Below are positions 32,153 to 40,719 of a DNA stretch of 64,000 nucleotides, in pieces. Location: assembly GCA_017938405.1 (NCBI GenBank), contig JAGBBP010000032.1:1-64000 (forward strand), given 5' to 3'. This stretch comes from Lachnospiraceae bacterium. Lineage in GTDB: Bacteria; Bacillota; Clostridia; Lachnospirales; Lachnospiraceae. Below the pieces are notes generated by a model. That model searched no databases. It saw nothing but the letters and a program-made list of their open reading frames with translations, and was not told the origin of the DNA. Each line of letters opens with the position of its first letter. The stretch's first letter is position 1. A program made the position numbers and the translations under genes.

Positions 32153-32309
32153 AATAATCCTTTCTGTCCCGAATTTTCTCTCATAATTCCGGGCAACATC
32201 GTGCAAACTATCCTCGTAACATGAAAACAACCGGATTCAAACCTGATTTTATGAAACCATGTTTCACGAAACAGAATCAAGTGAAATCCACCTTGAAAGG
32301 AGACCGACC

Positions 32310-32507
32310 ATGCGTGCAAGTTTTGAAACTTATCGTAAGGTAGCAAAGGCATGTAGCGCTTATGAACCGATGAGCGAAACCAAGATTTCCAACAGTTGCT
32401 GTGATACCAGTGATATTTCCTGTACCAACTGTAAGCATTTTGACGAAGACAAGTACTGTGTACTTGACTTATACGACAAAATCGTAGAAAATCACGGGAT
32501 TCAGTAA
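32310..32507 (+). CDS. Small Cys-rich protein of unknown function
   Basis: A 65-residue protein with seven Cys, five of them in the block SNSCCDTSDISCTNCKHF and one in DKYCVLD: an arrangement suited to binding zinc or an iron-sulphur cluster. The ATG at 32310 has an AAAGGAG ribosome site; an upstream in-frame ATG at 32259 has none. It stands alone on the plus strand between minus-strand genes and is followed by a terminator. The layout of short Cys-rich proteins is common in Lachnospiraceae, but I cannot name the family. Confidence 0.78.
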   Translation: MRASFETYRKVAKACSAYEPMSETKISNSCCDTSDISCTNCKHFDEDKYCVLDLYDKIVENHGIQ

Positions 32508-32535
32508 GCAAAGCTCACGCCTGCTGCAAGTTCTA

Positions 32536-32575
32536 AATCCGGAGCCGCTGTATTTGCGCGGCTCCGGGTTTCTTT
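32536..32575. terminator. Bidirectional terminator
   Basis: CCGGAGCCGC / GCGCGGCTCCGG hairpin with a following TTTCTTTTC. It serves the Cys-rich gene and, from the other side, lies after the GlgX-like gene. Confidence 0.85.
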
Positions 32576-32577
32576 TC

Positions 32578-34563
32578 TTACCGTTCTCTCTTTAATACTA
32601 CAATGGTCCGTGCCGGTACCTTGCAATAAAACTCCGTCAAAGCATCATCCGCCGTCACGGCAATCTCTTTTCCTTCATTCACTTCAATAAGCTCACTCTC
32701 TCCCGACGTATCTAACACCGTGAACCACTCGTTTACCGGCTTTCCGCCACGAAGCTCCATCGGTAACGCAAAACGTAATTCCTCCCAATGCATATTAAAC
32801 AGCAAATATAAATCTGCCTGGGACGTTTCCCCGTAAGCACCGTTTAACAACACCGAAACGGTACGACTGTACGGTGCATAATCCGGCTGCCACAGTTGTA
32901 CGCCGTGATAGGACACATCCGGTAACCCGAGATTCTTCCAGTCCGTTCCCCGCAAGGAACGACCACCGGACAAAATCCCGTGTTCCATTCGAAGTGCAAG
33001 CAACTCCTTTACAAAAGCAAGTTGCTCTTTCTTTTCTTTATTCAATCTCCAATTGAGCCAGGAAATCTCGTTATCCTGACAATAGGCATTATTGTTTCCT
33101 TGCTTGGTGTGACCGAATTCGTCTCCGGCAAACAGCATCGGCGTTGCCTGGGATAACAATACCGTACTAAGAGCATTTTTCCGAAGTTTTGCCCGAAGGG
33201 CATTGGTCTTCTTCTTCGCAGTCTCACCCTCTGATCCGCAGTTCCAACTGTAATTGTAATCCTCGCCGTCTTTGTTATCCTCGCCGTTTGCTTCGTTATG
33301 CTTACGGTCATAAGCATATATATCATACAAAGAAAAACCATTCTGATCCGCAATGTAACGAATCTGTGCAAATTCCTTCCGGTCTCCGCAGAAATTTCCC
33401 ACAAATTCTCCTACCACATTCTCGTCACCCTTTACGAAACGACGCACTACATTCCGGAAACCGTCATTGTATACCCCCACTCTGCGTTCCGAAAAAGCTT
33501 CCGCAAAGGTTGCAGATTCCTGACAATCCGTCACCAAAAATTTCACACCTTTAAGATACGGATCTTCCAATAAAAGCGGCAAAGCACCGTTATCTCCGAT
33601 TAATCGGAAACCATCCGCACCGTAACGATAGGTCCAGTACCGCAGGCAATCGGAAATCAGGCTTTTTTTCACATCCGCTCCGAAGAAGAACTCGTAAAAC
33701 ACCGCAATTCCCGCTTCATGAAGAGCCGCAATTGTCCGGCGTAATTCCTCGTCTGCTTTTTGCGGTTCTGCCGCATAAGAGGCCTTCGGCGCAAAATAGT
33801 AGTTTTTCGCGGTATAGCCCCAGTAATTTACCCGGTCTACCGAATGTTCCGCTTTCCCGTTTTCGTAAGACTGCTGTACCTTTATAAATTCGGAACCGTA
33901 ACGGGCTTCATACTGTGCCAACTGCTTTGCGGAAAGGCACCCGTACCCCTTCGTTACTTCCATACACTCGTCAAATTCATACACCGGCATCAAAAGCACC
34001 GCATTGATTCCCAGCTCCTTTAAATACGGAATCTTCTCGGCAAGGCCGGCAAAGGTTCCCTTTTTCTTTACACCGGAGCTTGCATGCTTCGTAAAACCTC
34101 TCACATGAAGCTTGTAAAAAATCAGTTCGGAAAACGCAGGACATACAAAGCCCGTCTCTGCGACCGTCCCCTTTTCATTCTGCGGCTTCGGAATCACCGG
34201 ACGAACTTCTCCCGCAAGCTTTCCGAAGGTATCCTTTCCGCTGACGCCTCTTGCATATCGGTCCGTAACCATCCCGTTTTCGGTAGCAAACAAATAGGTG
34301 GTCAGTCCCTCTGCTTCCTTCCGCGGAACCGCACTATAAAATACCGCACTATTGCCGATACGGGTCATGAGAATCTCTTTTTCCGGCTCCTCTTTTCCCT
34401 CAGCAAACAGCAAAAGAGTGCAATGCTCTGCACCCTCTGCTACTGTTTTAAAACATATTTCATCGGCCCGGCACCATGCACCGAACCCGTCTCCGAACAT
34501 TCCTTGCCCCAGTCCGTCTGTGTATCCCAAAATACCCTCCGTTCTCTGTTCGCACAGAAACAA
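32578..34563 (-). CDS. GlgX/isoamylase-like GH13 protein with degenerate active site
   Basis: A 661-residue cytosolic homologue of glycogen debranching enzyme: an N-terminal CBM48-like region, a (beta/alpha)8-type core, and a C-terminal beta domain. The family block KHNEANGEDNKDGEDYNYSW and the loop LFAGDEFGHTKQGNNNAYCQDNEISWLNW are well kept. The four catalytic regions are not. Region I reads AVFYEFFFG instead of DVVxNH; region II reads DGFRLIG with no nucleophile Asp; region III reads VTDCQES instead of AEPW; region IV reads ADQN instead of the HD pair. The loop between regions I and II is shortened. So hydrolysis is unlikely, and a glycan-binding or regulatory role is possible. The start is uncertain: TTG at 34563 or TTG at 34530 (better ribosome site GGAGGG). 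It abuts the ABC-F gene. Confidence 0.82.
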   Translation of the reverse strand: MFLCEQRTEGILGYTDGLGQGMFGDGFGAWCRADEICFKTVAEGAEHCTLLLFAEGKEEPEKEILMTRIGNSAVFYSAVPRKEAEGLTTYLFATENGMVTDRYARGVSGKDTFGKLAGEVRPVIPKPQNEKGTVAETGFVCPAFSELIFYKLHVRGFTKHASSGVKKKGTFAGLAEKIPYLKELGINAVLLMPVYEFDECMEVTKGYGCLSAKQLAQYEARYGSEFIKVQQSYENGKAEHSVDRVNYWGYTAKNYYFAPKASYAAEPQKADEELRRTIAALHEAGIAVFYEFFFGADVKKSLISDCLRYWTYRYGADGFRLIGDNGALPLLLEDPYLKGVKFLVTDCQESATFAEAFSERRVGVYNDGFRNVVRRFVKGDENVVGEFVGNFCGDRKEFAQIRYIADQNGFSLYDIYAYDRKHNEANGEDNKDGEDYNYSWNCGSEGETAKKKTNALRAKLRKNALSTVLLSQATPMLFAGDEFGHTKQGNNNAYCQDNEISWLNWRLNKEKKEQLAFVKELLALRMEHGILSGGRSLRGTDWKNLGLPDVSYHGVQLWQPDYAPYSRTVSVLLNGAYGETSQADLYLLFNMHWEELRFALPMELRGGKPVNEWFTVLDTSGESELIEVNEGKEIAVTADDALTEFYCKVPARTIVVLKRER

Positions 34564-36213
34564 CTACTCTTCCTCGGTCACAACCTCTTCTTCTACTTTT
34601 ACGGAAAGTGCCTGACGCTTACGTGCCATTTCATCGCTGTCTAAGTATTCATCGTAAGTAGATACCTTATCAATCATACCGCCGTTCGGAAGAATCTCAA
34701 TAATACGATTTGCAATGGTCTGAATAAACTGGTGGTCCTGGGAAGTAAACAGGATGACACCCGGATACTTAATCAAACCGTTATTTAACGCCGTAATGGA
34801 TTCCATGTCCAGGTGGTTGGTCGGCTCATCCATCAAAAGAACATTGGTTGCCATAAGCATCATCTTGGAAAGCATAACACGTACACGCTCACCACCGGAA
34901 AGTACATTTACTTTCTTTACGCCTTCTTCACCGGCAAATAACATACGTCCCATAAATCCGCGGACATAAGTCACATCCTTCTCCGGAGAATACGGCATCA
35001 GCCAGTCTACGATAGAAAGGTCGGAAGCAAAATCCTTCGTGTTGTCCTTCGGGAAATATGCCTGACTGGTGGTAATTCCCCACTTATAGCTACCGGAATC
35101 CGGCTCCATTTCACCGGTTAAAATCTTATAGAGCGTGGTAATCGCAAGCGTATTTGCACCTACTAAAGCAATCTTATCCTCACGTCCTACGATGAAGGAA
35201 ATGTTATCCAATACCTTTACGCCGTCAATGGTCTTAGAAAGATTCGTAACCGTCAGTACCTCATTACCGATTTCACGACTCGGACGGAAATCGATATACG
35301 GATATTTTCTGGAAGACGGGCGGATTTCATCCAACTCAATCTTTTCCAATGCACGCTTACGGGACGTAGCCTGCTTACTCTTGGATGCGTTTGCGGAGAA
35401 CCGCTGAATGAACTCCTGTAATTCCTTAATCTTTTCTTCCTTCTTCTTGTTGGCTTCCTTCATCTGCTTAATCATAAGCTGGGAAGACTCGTACCAGAAA
35501 TCATAGTTACCTGCATAGAGCTGAATCTTTGCATAGTCGATATCCGCAATATGGGTACAAACCTTATTTAAGAAGTAACGGTCGTGGGAAACCACAATAA
35601 CCGTATTGTCAAAGTTAATTAAGAACTCCTCCAACCAACGGATTGCTTCTAAATCCAAGTGGTTAGTCGGCTCGTCCAGGAGCAAAATATCCGGATTACC
35701 GAACAATGCCTGGGCAAGCAAAACCTTCACCTTTTCACTGGCCTTTAACTCACTCATCATCTTGTAATGAAGGTCGGTTTCGATACCGAGACCGTTTAAG
35801 AGCGTTGCCGCATCGGACTCCGCTTCCCAACCGTTTAAGGTGGCAAACTCTGCCTCTAACTCGCTGGCCTTAATACCGTCTTCCTCGGTAAAGTCCTCCT
35901 TTGCGTAGATGGCATCCTTTTCCTTCATAATATCATACAGACGCTGGTTACCCATAATAACCGTATCCAGTACCGGAAATGCATCGTATTTAAAGTGGTC
36001 CTGCTGTAAGAAGGACAAACGCTGGCCCGGCGTGATGATAACCTCACCCTTGGACGGCTCCAACTGTCCGGTCAAAATCTTCAAGAAGGTAGACTTACCG
36101 GCACCGTTTGCACCGATTAAGCCGTAACAATTTCCTTCGGTAAACTTAATATTTACGTCCTCGAATAACGCTCTTTTTCCTAATCTTAATGTAACATTAC
36201 TTGCCTGTATCAT
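34564..36213 (-). CDS. ABC-F family ATPase (YkpA/YbiT-like)
   Basis: A 549-residue soluble protein with two ATP-binding domains joined by a charged linker (about 245-290, MKEANKKKEEKIKELQEF), the ABC-F layout; no membrane part. Members bind the ribosome E site and aid translation or protect from antibiotics. NBD1 has an intact Walker A GANGAGKST and DEPTNHLD, but its signature is SELKASEKVKV. NBD2 has an intact LSGGERVRV and DEPTNHLD, but its Walker A reads GANTLAITTL, lacking the Lys. Each composite ATP site is thus differently altered; this may be a subfamily trait. The GlgX-like gene follows with no gap. Confidence 0.88.
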   Translation of the reverse strand: MIQASNVTLRLGKRALFEDVNIKFTEGNCYGLIGANGAGKSTFLKILTGQLEPSKGEVIITPGQRLSFLQQDHFKYDAFPVLDTVIMGNQRLYDIMKEKDAIYAKEDFTEEDGIKASELEAEFATLNGWEAESDAATLLNGLGIETDLHYKMMSELKASEKVKVLLAQALFGNPDILLLDEPTNHLDLEAIRWLEEFLINFDNTVIVVSHDRYFLNKVCTHIADIDYAKIQLYAGNYDFWYESSQLMIKQMKEANKKKEEKIKELQEFIQRFSANASKSKQATSRKRALEKIELDEIRPSSRKYPYIDFRPSREIGNEVLTVTNLSKTIDGVKVLDNISFIVGREDKIALVGANTLAITTLYKILTGEMEPDSGSYKWGITTSQAYFPKDNTKDFASDLSIVDWLMPYSPEKDVTYVRGFMGRMLFAGEEGVKKVNVLSGGERVRVMLSKMMLMATNVLLMDEPTNHLDMESITALNNGLIKYPGVILFTSQDHQFIQTIANRIIEILPNGGMIDKVSTYDEYLDSDEMARKRQALSVKVEEEVVTEEE

Positions 36214-36337
36214 GGTTTTATATCCTTTCTCATTACTGTTCCCATAATTTCTCTATGATATATTGTACCGTATCTGTAAAAAAAAGCAAGCAGATTTTCC
36301 GAAAGTTTGGATTTTTCCCAAAAATATATTATAATAA

Positions 36338-36372
36338 TGCCCCGATACATCAAAACCGATCTACCGGGGCAT
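36338..36372 (-). terminator. Terminator of the amidase gene
   Basis: ATGCCCCG / CGGGGCAT arms with an AT-rich tail (TTATTATAATATATTTTTG) on the minus strand. Confidence 0.72.
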
Positions 36373-36399
36373 ATCTTTTACTATTTAGCAACAAATCTT

Positions 36400-37545
36400 T
36401 TAATTGTCTTGCGTCTTCTGCTCTACCAACCATTCATAAGTTGCCTTTGCCATCTCTTTTGCATAGGCTTCTCCGTTGGCATCATATGCCGCATTGTCCT
36501 TTTCACTGGTAATAAATCCGAGTTCGACAATCATACTGGTCATACTTGCCCGACGATTGATTGCATAATCCTCCCGGAAGCTGGACATGGAACCGTATTT
36601 TACACCGCGGTTGCTCATACCGCCCACTTGCATAATCGAATCTAACAAATCATTTGCCAAAGACTGTGCATCCTTCGGTCTGCTGCTGTGTATCCAGAAC
36701 TCAACACCGTTTACATCCGCCTCTCCGTCAAAGGAGTTCCGATGGAAGGAAATCAGCACATCCGCTTCCGCTTCGTTTGCAATATCCGTACGCTCCGTCA
36801 ACTCAAGAAATACATCTGTTTCTCTTGTCATAATTACTTCTACATCCTTGTATTCCGAAAGCGCATCCCGGAACAATTTCGCCATCCAAAGATTATCATC
36901 CTTTTCCGCACGCAGTGCCTGGTAATTCTCCCCTTCGATACAAGCTCCGCCATCCCAGTCTCCGTGTCCGGCATCCACACAAACCAAATACTTTGTCGGT
37001 TTCGGCGTAGCCGTCGGAATCGGTTTCGGCTCCGGGGTAGCCGTCGGATATACCTCTACATAAACAATCTCCGGTTCTTTGGAAAACAATTCCAGTTCGG
37101 CATCATCCAACTCTTTCTTCACATCTGCAAGCTCCGTCTGATAATCTACCGACACTGCCTGCACTGCTTCTAATTCTTTTGTCACCGTCCCGAGACGGAT
37201 GGACAGCACAATCACTGCAACCAATAAAACAACGCCAACTACGACCGCGGCCCCTAATCCGTAACCGTTACCTTTTTTTAATATAGCGGTCAATTTCCCG
37301 AAGAAAGATTCTTTTTCCTTCTTATTCTCACTTTTCTCCTTCTCCGTTCCGTTCGAAACCGTTTCTTCCGTAGTCTCAATTACTTCCGGAGCAACCGGCA
37401 GAACCGCTTCCGTCTCCGAAGGAACCTCCTTCTTTACCGTTTCCTCCGTCACCGGCATACGCTTTTCTTCTTTTGCCGATGCTGCCTTTCTTCTTGCCAG
37501 TTCGGCTGCTTTTTTCTTTTTCGCTTTTGCTCTCTTTGAACTCAT
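36400..37545 (-). CDS. Membrane-anchored N-acetylmuramoyl-L-alanine amidase (Amidase_3)
   Basis: A 381-residue protein. An N-terminal cytosolic tail of about 95 residues is rich in Lys, Ala and Glu. One membrane segment follows (about 96-117), then a coiled-coil and Pro/Thr linker, then the amidase domain (about 185-375). Zinc ligands and catalysis are visible: DAGHGD (His), the Glu in ALRAEKDDN, SFHRNS (His) and VELGFI (Glu). It cuts the amide between MurNAc and the stem peptide on the outer face. The long charged cytosolic tail is unusual and may take part in regulation or localisation. Single-gene unit with its own terminator. Confidence 0.9.
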   Translation of the reverse strand: MSSKRAKAKKKKAAELARRKAASAKEEKRMPVTEETVKKEVPSETEAVLPVAPEVIETTEETVSNGTEKEKSENKKEKESFFGKLTAILKKGNGYGLGAAVVVGVVLLVAVIVLSIRLGTVTKELEAVQAVSVDYQTELADVKKELDDAELELFSKEPEIVYVEVYPTATPEPKPIPTATPKPTKYLVCVDAGHGDWDGGACIEGENYQALRAEKDDNLWMAKLFRDALSEYKDVEVIMTRETDVFLELTERTDIANEAEADVLISFHRNSFDGEADVNGVEFWIHSSRPKDAQSLANDLLDSIMQVGGMSNRGVKYGSMSSFREDYAINRRASMTSMIVELGFITSEKDNAAYDANGEAYAKEMAKATYEWLVEQKTQDN

Positions 37546-37652
37546 TACAAGTGCCTCTGTAAACCGAATCTACTCGGTACCTTTCTTTAAAATACCCCTT
37601 ATCAGTTTACATCTTTTTCACGTGCTTTGCAACTAAATTCGACACAAAATTC

Positions 37653-39200
37653 TTACTTTTCCGCTTCGTTTTCTTCTTTCGGAAGTGCCACTTTATTTTC
37701 TACCACTACTTTTTTGTTATAGCAGCTAAAACATTCTTCTACAATTTCCTTCTTCATTTTCGGTGTAAGCAGACTCACCACCGGCACAATAATCAATCCG
37801 GCTACCATAGCGATTGCTCCCGCATTAATCGGAGACGCGATAAACTTAAAGAACATATTTGCCACGGTAATACCTACACCTGCCGCAAAACTTGCCCAAA
37901 CAGAAGCCTTCGTAACCCCCTTCCAATACAGGCCGTATAAGAACGGAGCCAGAAACGCGCCTGCCAAAGCACCCCAGGAAATACCCATAAGCTGTGCGAT
38001 AAACGCCGGCGGGTCCAGTGCAATAACAACAGAAACCACAATAAAAAATACAATCAGCGCACGCATCCAAAGAAGCTGCTTCTTCTCATCCATCTTCTTC
38101 GCAATACTTCCCTTAATTACATCCAAGGTTAAAGTAGAACTGGAAGTCATTACCAAAGAGGACAAGGTAGACATGGATGCGGAAAGCACCAATACAATCA
38201 CAATACCGATTAAAATGTCCGGAAGCTTTGACAACATAGCCGGAACAATGGCATCGTACACAATCGCACCCTTTTCGTTATAAATCTCCGGACCATCAAA
38301 CAAACGACCGAATCCGCCGAGAAAATAACAGCCGCAGGAAATGACAATTGCAAACAAGGTAGAGATAATGGTACCGGTACGAACCGACTTTTCATCCTTA
38401 ATTGCATAAAACTTATGTACCATCTGCGGCAAGCCCCAGGTCCCGAGAGAGGTCAGTACCACTACACCGAACAAATTCCATGGATCCGGGCCGAGGAAGG
38501 AAGTGAACGCCCCCTTCTGCCCAGCGGTAATTGCCACATCGCTTTCAAACTCGGCAAGGCTCTTTACCGCCTCATAGAAGCCACCCTGTCCGTTTAACAC
38601 CGCTACGATAACCGCTACGATACCGAACAACATAATAATACCCTGAATAAAATCATTGATTGCGGTTGCCATATAACCGCCGAGAATCACATACACACCG
38701 GTCAGCACCGCCATACCGATGACACATGCCGCATACGGAATGTCAAAGGCCATTCCGAATAACCGGGATAAACCGTTGTATACGGATGCGGTATACGGAA
38801 TCAAAAAGATAAAGGAAATCACCGATGCCGCGATACGAAGGCTGTTACTGTCATATCTCTTTCCGAAGAAATCCGGCATGGTCTTGGACGAAAAGTACTT
38901 GCTCATAATACGGGTACGACGTCCTAAAATCACCCATGCCAGCAAAGAACCGATTAATGCATTGCCGATACCGATCCAGGTTGCGGACATACCGTACTTC
39001 CAACCGAACTGTCCCGCATACCCTACAAATACGACTGCGGAAAAGTAAGACGTTCCGTAGGCAAACGCCGTAAGCCACGGGCCTACTCCTCTGCCGCCTA
39101 ATACAAAGCCGTTTACATCGGTGGCATGACGTCTGGAATATACGCCCACACCGATCATAGTACCGAAAAAGACAATCAACAGAATAATCTTTACTAACAT
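37653..39200 (-). CDS. Sodium:solute symporter (SSS family)
   Basis: A 515-residue integral membrane protein with about 13 membrane segments. SSS marks are GGRGVGPWLTAFAYGTSYFSA near the N-terminus and the LeuT-fold block GGYMATAINDFIQGIIMLFG. It imports a small organic solute with Na+; PutP-like proline carriers and pantothenate or glucose carriers share the fold, and I cannot tell the solute. The leader carries a perfect promoter and two copies of a palindrome. It lies downstream of the iorA-to-amidohydrolase block, but 196 bases and its own promoter separate it. ATG after AGGAAGG. Confidence 0.88.
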   Translation of the reverse strand: MLVKIILLIVFFGTMIGVGVYSRRHATDVNGFVLGGRGVGPWLTAFAYGTSYFSAVVFVGYAGQFGWKYGMSATWIGIGNALIGSLLAWVILGRRTRIMSKYFSSKTMPDFFGKRYDSNSLRIAASVISFIFLIPYTASVYNGLSRLFGMAFDIPYAACVIGMAVLTGVYVILGGYMATAINDFIQGIIMLFGIVAVIVAVLNGQGGFYEAVKSLAEFESDVAITAGQKGAFTSFLGPDPWNLFGVVVLTSLGTWGLPQMVHKFYAIKDEKSVRTGTIISTLFAIVISCGCYFLGGFGRLFDGPEIYNEKGAIVYDAIVPAMLSKLPDILIGIVIVLVLSASMSTLSSLVMTSSSTLTLDVIKGSIAKKMDEKKQLLWMRALIVFFIVVSVVIALDPPAFIAQLMGISWGALAGAFLAPFLYGLYWKGVTKASVWASFAAGVGITVANMFFKFIASPINAGAIAMVAGLIIVPVVSLLTPKMKKEIVEECFSCYNKKVVVENKVALPKEENEAEK

Positions 39201-39251
39201 AACTGTGTTCCTTCCTTTTTTTCAAATTCTTTATCGTTTTGCTTCCGCTTC

Positions 39252-39276
39252 GCTTTAAAGCGTTGCGCTTTAAAGC
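39252..39276. promoter_or_regulatory. Tandem palindrome in the symporter leader
   Basis: GCTTTAAAGC occurs at 39252-39261 and 39267-39276, separated by 5 bases (GTTGC). It lies 20-50 bases past the predicted start, where a repressor or an RNA fold would act. Confidence 0.6.
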
Positions 39277-39295
39277 AATAAAGTATCTTGGTATA

Positions 39296-39324
39296 ATTAT
39301 ATCTGTCCTCCGGAAATTTGTCAA
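39296..39324 (-). promoter_or_regulatory. Promoter of the sodium symporter gene
   Basis: On the minus strand TTGACA (39324-39319), 17-base spacer, TATAAT (39301-39296). Confidence 0.87.
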
Positions 39325-39396
39325 CCCCTTCGGACAGATATTTTCATTTTTTGTTAAATTTTCTTTTATCCCTTTCAGCTAATGCTTCTCCCGCCC

Positions 39397-40248
39397 CTAC
39401 AAACCGAGCAACGCTTCCGCATTTTTATGCAAAACCAACTCCTGCTCTTCTTCTGTTAACGGCATCGAAAGAAACGTCTCCACATCCTTTTTCGGATTGC
39501 CCCACGGACAATCCGTGGCAAATAACATCTTCTCAAACCCATGGGTACGGCAAAGTTTCACAAAAAGTTCCTCCGAAATATGTCCCATGGAATACGCGGT
39601 GTCCATATACACCGGTTCTCCCGCAAGCGTATCTATGACTTCTTCCCAAAGGCTCCAGCCTCCCATATGGGCAAGCACCAGCTTCTCCGGCTTTATTTCC
39701 CGCAACACCTTAAGAGCCCTTTTCGGTGTACATCGTACCGTATCCGGAAATCCGATATCTACACCGGCATGGGTAATGATAATCAATCCCAATTCCGATG
39801 CGTATTCCATAATCCGCATATAACGGATATCGTCAAAATACACGCCCTGGTAATCCGGGTGAAGCTTAATTCCGCGAAAGCCAAGATTGGAAAGCTGCTT
39901 CAGCTCCTTTTTATAATCCGGGGTATCCGGATGAATTCCGCCGAAGGACAGTAATTTCGTCTTTCTCTCTGCTTCCTCCTTAATCGCATCGGCTTGTTCA
40001 CCTTCGGCAAACCGCTCGTTAATCTGTGCCGCGAACCGGGTAATCGATTCGAATTGTTCGGGTTTCGTCACCACCGGAAGCACTACGCCGAGAGATATCC
40101 CGGCCTCGGAAAGCACCATACGAAGCCCTTCCACCGTACCGTCCGTGTGCGCCGGAATTCCGCCTTTTTTTGATAACATTTCGATTGTTTTTCCGGCAAT
40201 CTTATCCGGAAATGCGTGCGTATGAAAATCAATGATTTTACGCTCCAA
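39397..40248 (-). CDS. Amidohydrolase-family protein (ACMSD-like TIM barrel)
   Basis: A 283-residue metal-dependent hydrolase or decarboxylase. Metal and catalytic motifs appear in order: IDFHTHAFP (HxH), GIKLHPDYQG, IITHAGVD, LAHMGG and FATDCPWG (Asp). This is the amidohydrolase_2/ACMSD layout. The start is TTG at 40248, overlapping the ACT gene by 11 bases, so translation is coupled. Substrate unknown; the company of IorAB and PaaK suggests aromatic-acid chemistry. Last gene of that block. Confidence 0.86.
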   Translation of the reverse strand: MERKIIDFHTHAFPDKIAGKTIEMLSKKGGIPAHTDGTVEGLRMVLSEAGISLGVVLPVVTKPEQFESITRFAAQINERFAEGEQADAIKEEAERKTKLLSFGGIHPDTPDYKKELKQLSNLGFRGIKLHPDYQGVYFDDIRYMRIMEYASELGLIIITHAGVDIGFPDTVRCTPKRALKVLREIKPEKLVLAHMGGWSLWEEVIDTLAGEPVYMDTAYSMGHISEELFVKLCRTHGFEKMLFATDCPWGNPKKDVETFLSMPLTEEEQELVLHKNAEALLGL

Positions 40249-40672
40249 TTTTACCTACTTCCTCTGCTTTTACAAATTCAATACCTGCAGCTTCCAAAAC
40301 CTTTGCGGCTTCTTCCGGATTACCGGTCTTGATTACGATGCCGGAAAACTCCTTTGCATTTGCAAGTACATACATATACTCCACATTCATACCCGCATTG
40401 CCGAGCACTTCAAGTACACTCTGTAACGTGCCCACTTCGTTCGGAAGCTTGATTGCAAGCACTTTGGTAAGTCTTGCGGAAAAACCGTTCTCTTTTAATA
40501 TCTTGCGTCCCTCTTCCGGATTATCCACAATCAGACGAAGTACACCGAATTCGCTGGTATCCGCAAGGCTTAAAGATAACACATTTACTTTGCTCGTTTT
40601 TAACTGAAGTAATACCTCATTTAAACGACTGACTTTATTTTCCATAAAAACAGATAACTGCTCTAAATACAT
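40238..40672 (-). CDS. Tandem ACT-domain protein
   Basis: A 144-residue protein made of two ACT domains (about 1-70, and 71-144 with LPNEVGTLQSVLEVLGNAGMNVEYMYV). ACT domains bind amino acids; stand-alone double-ACT proteins are found next to PaaK in many anaerobes and are thought to sense aromatic amino acids. It lies 47 bases downstream of paaK and overlaps the amidohydrolase. ATG after AAAGGAG. Confidence 0.9.
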   Translation of the reverse strand: MYLEQLSVFMENKVSRLNEVLLQLKTSKVNVLSLSLADTSEFGVLRLIVDNPEEGRKILKENGFSARLTKVLAIKLPNEVGTLQSVLEVLGNAGMNVEYMYVLANAKEFSGIVIKTGNPEEAAKVLEAAGIEFVKAEEVGKIGA

Positions 40673-40719
40673 ACGCTTCTCCTTTCCGTTGTTTTAAAAA
40701 CAACATCGCCTGTACTATC

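Noticed and set aside
32134..32511. 125-codon frame opposite the Cys-rich gene
   Set aside because: Antisense to a gene with better start signals; composition and start are poor.
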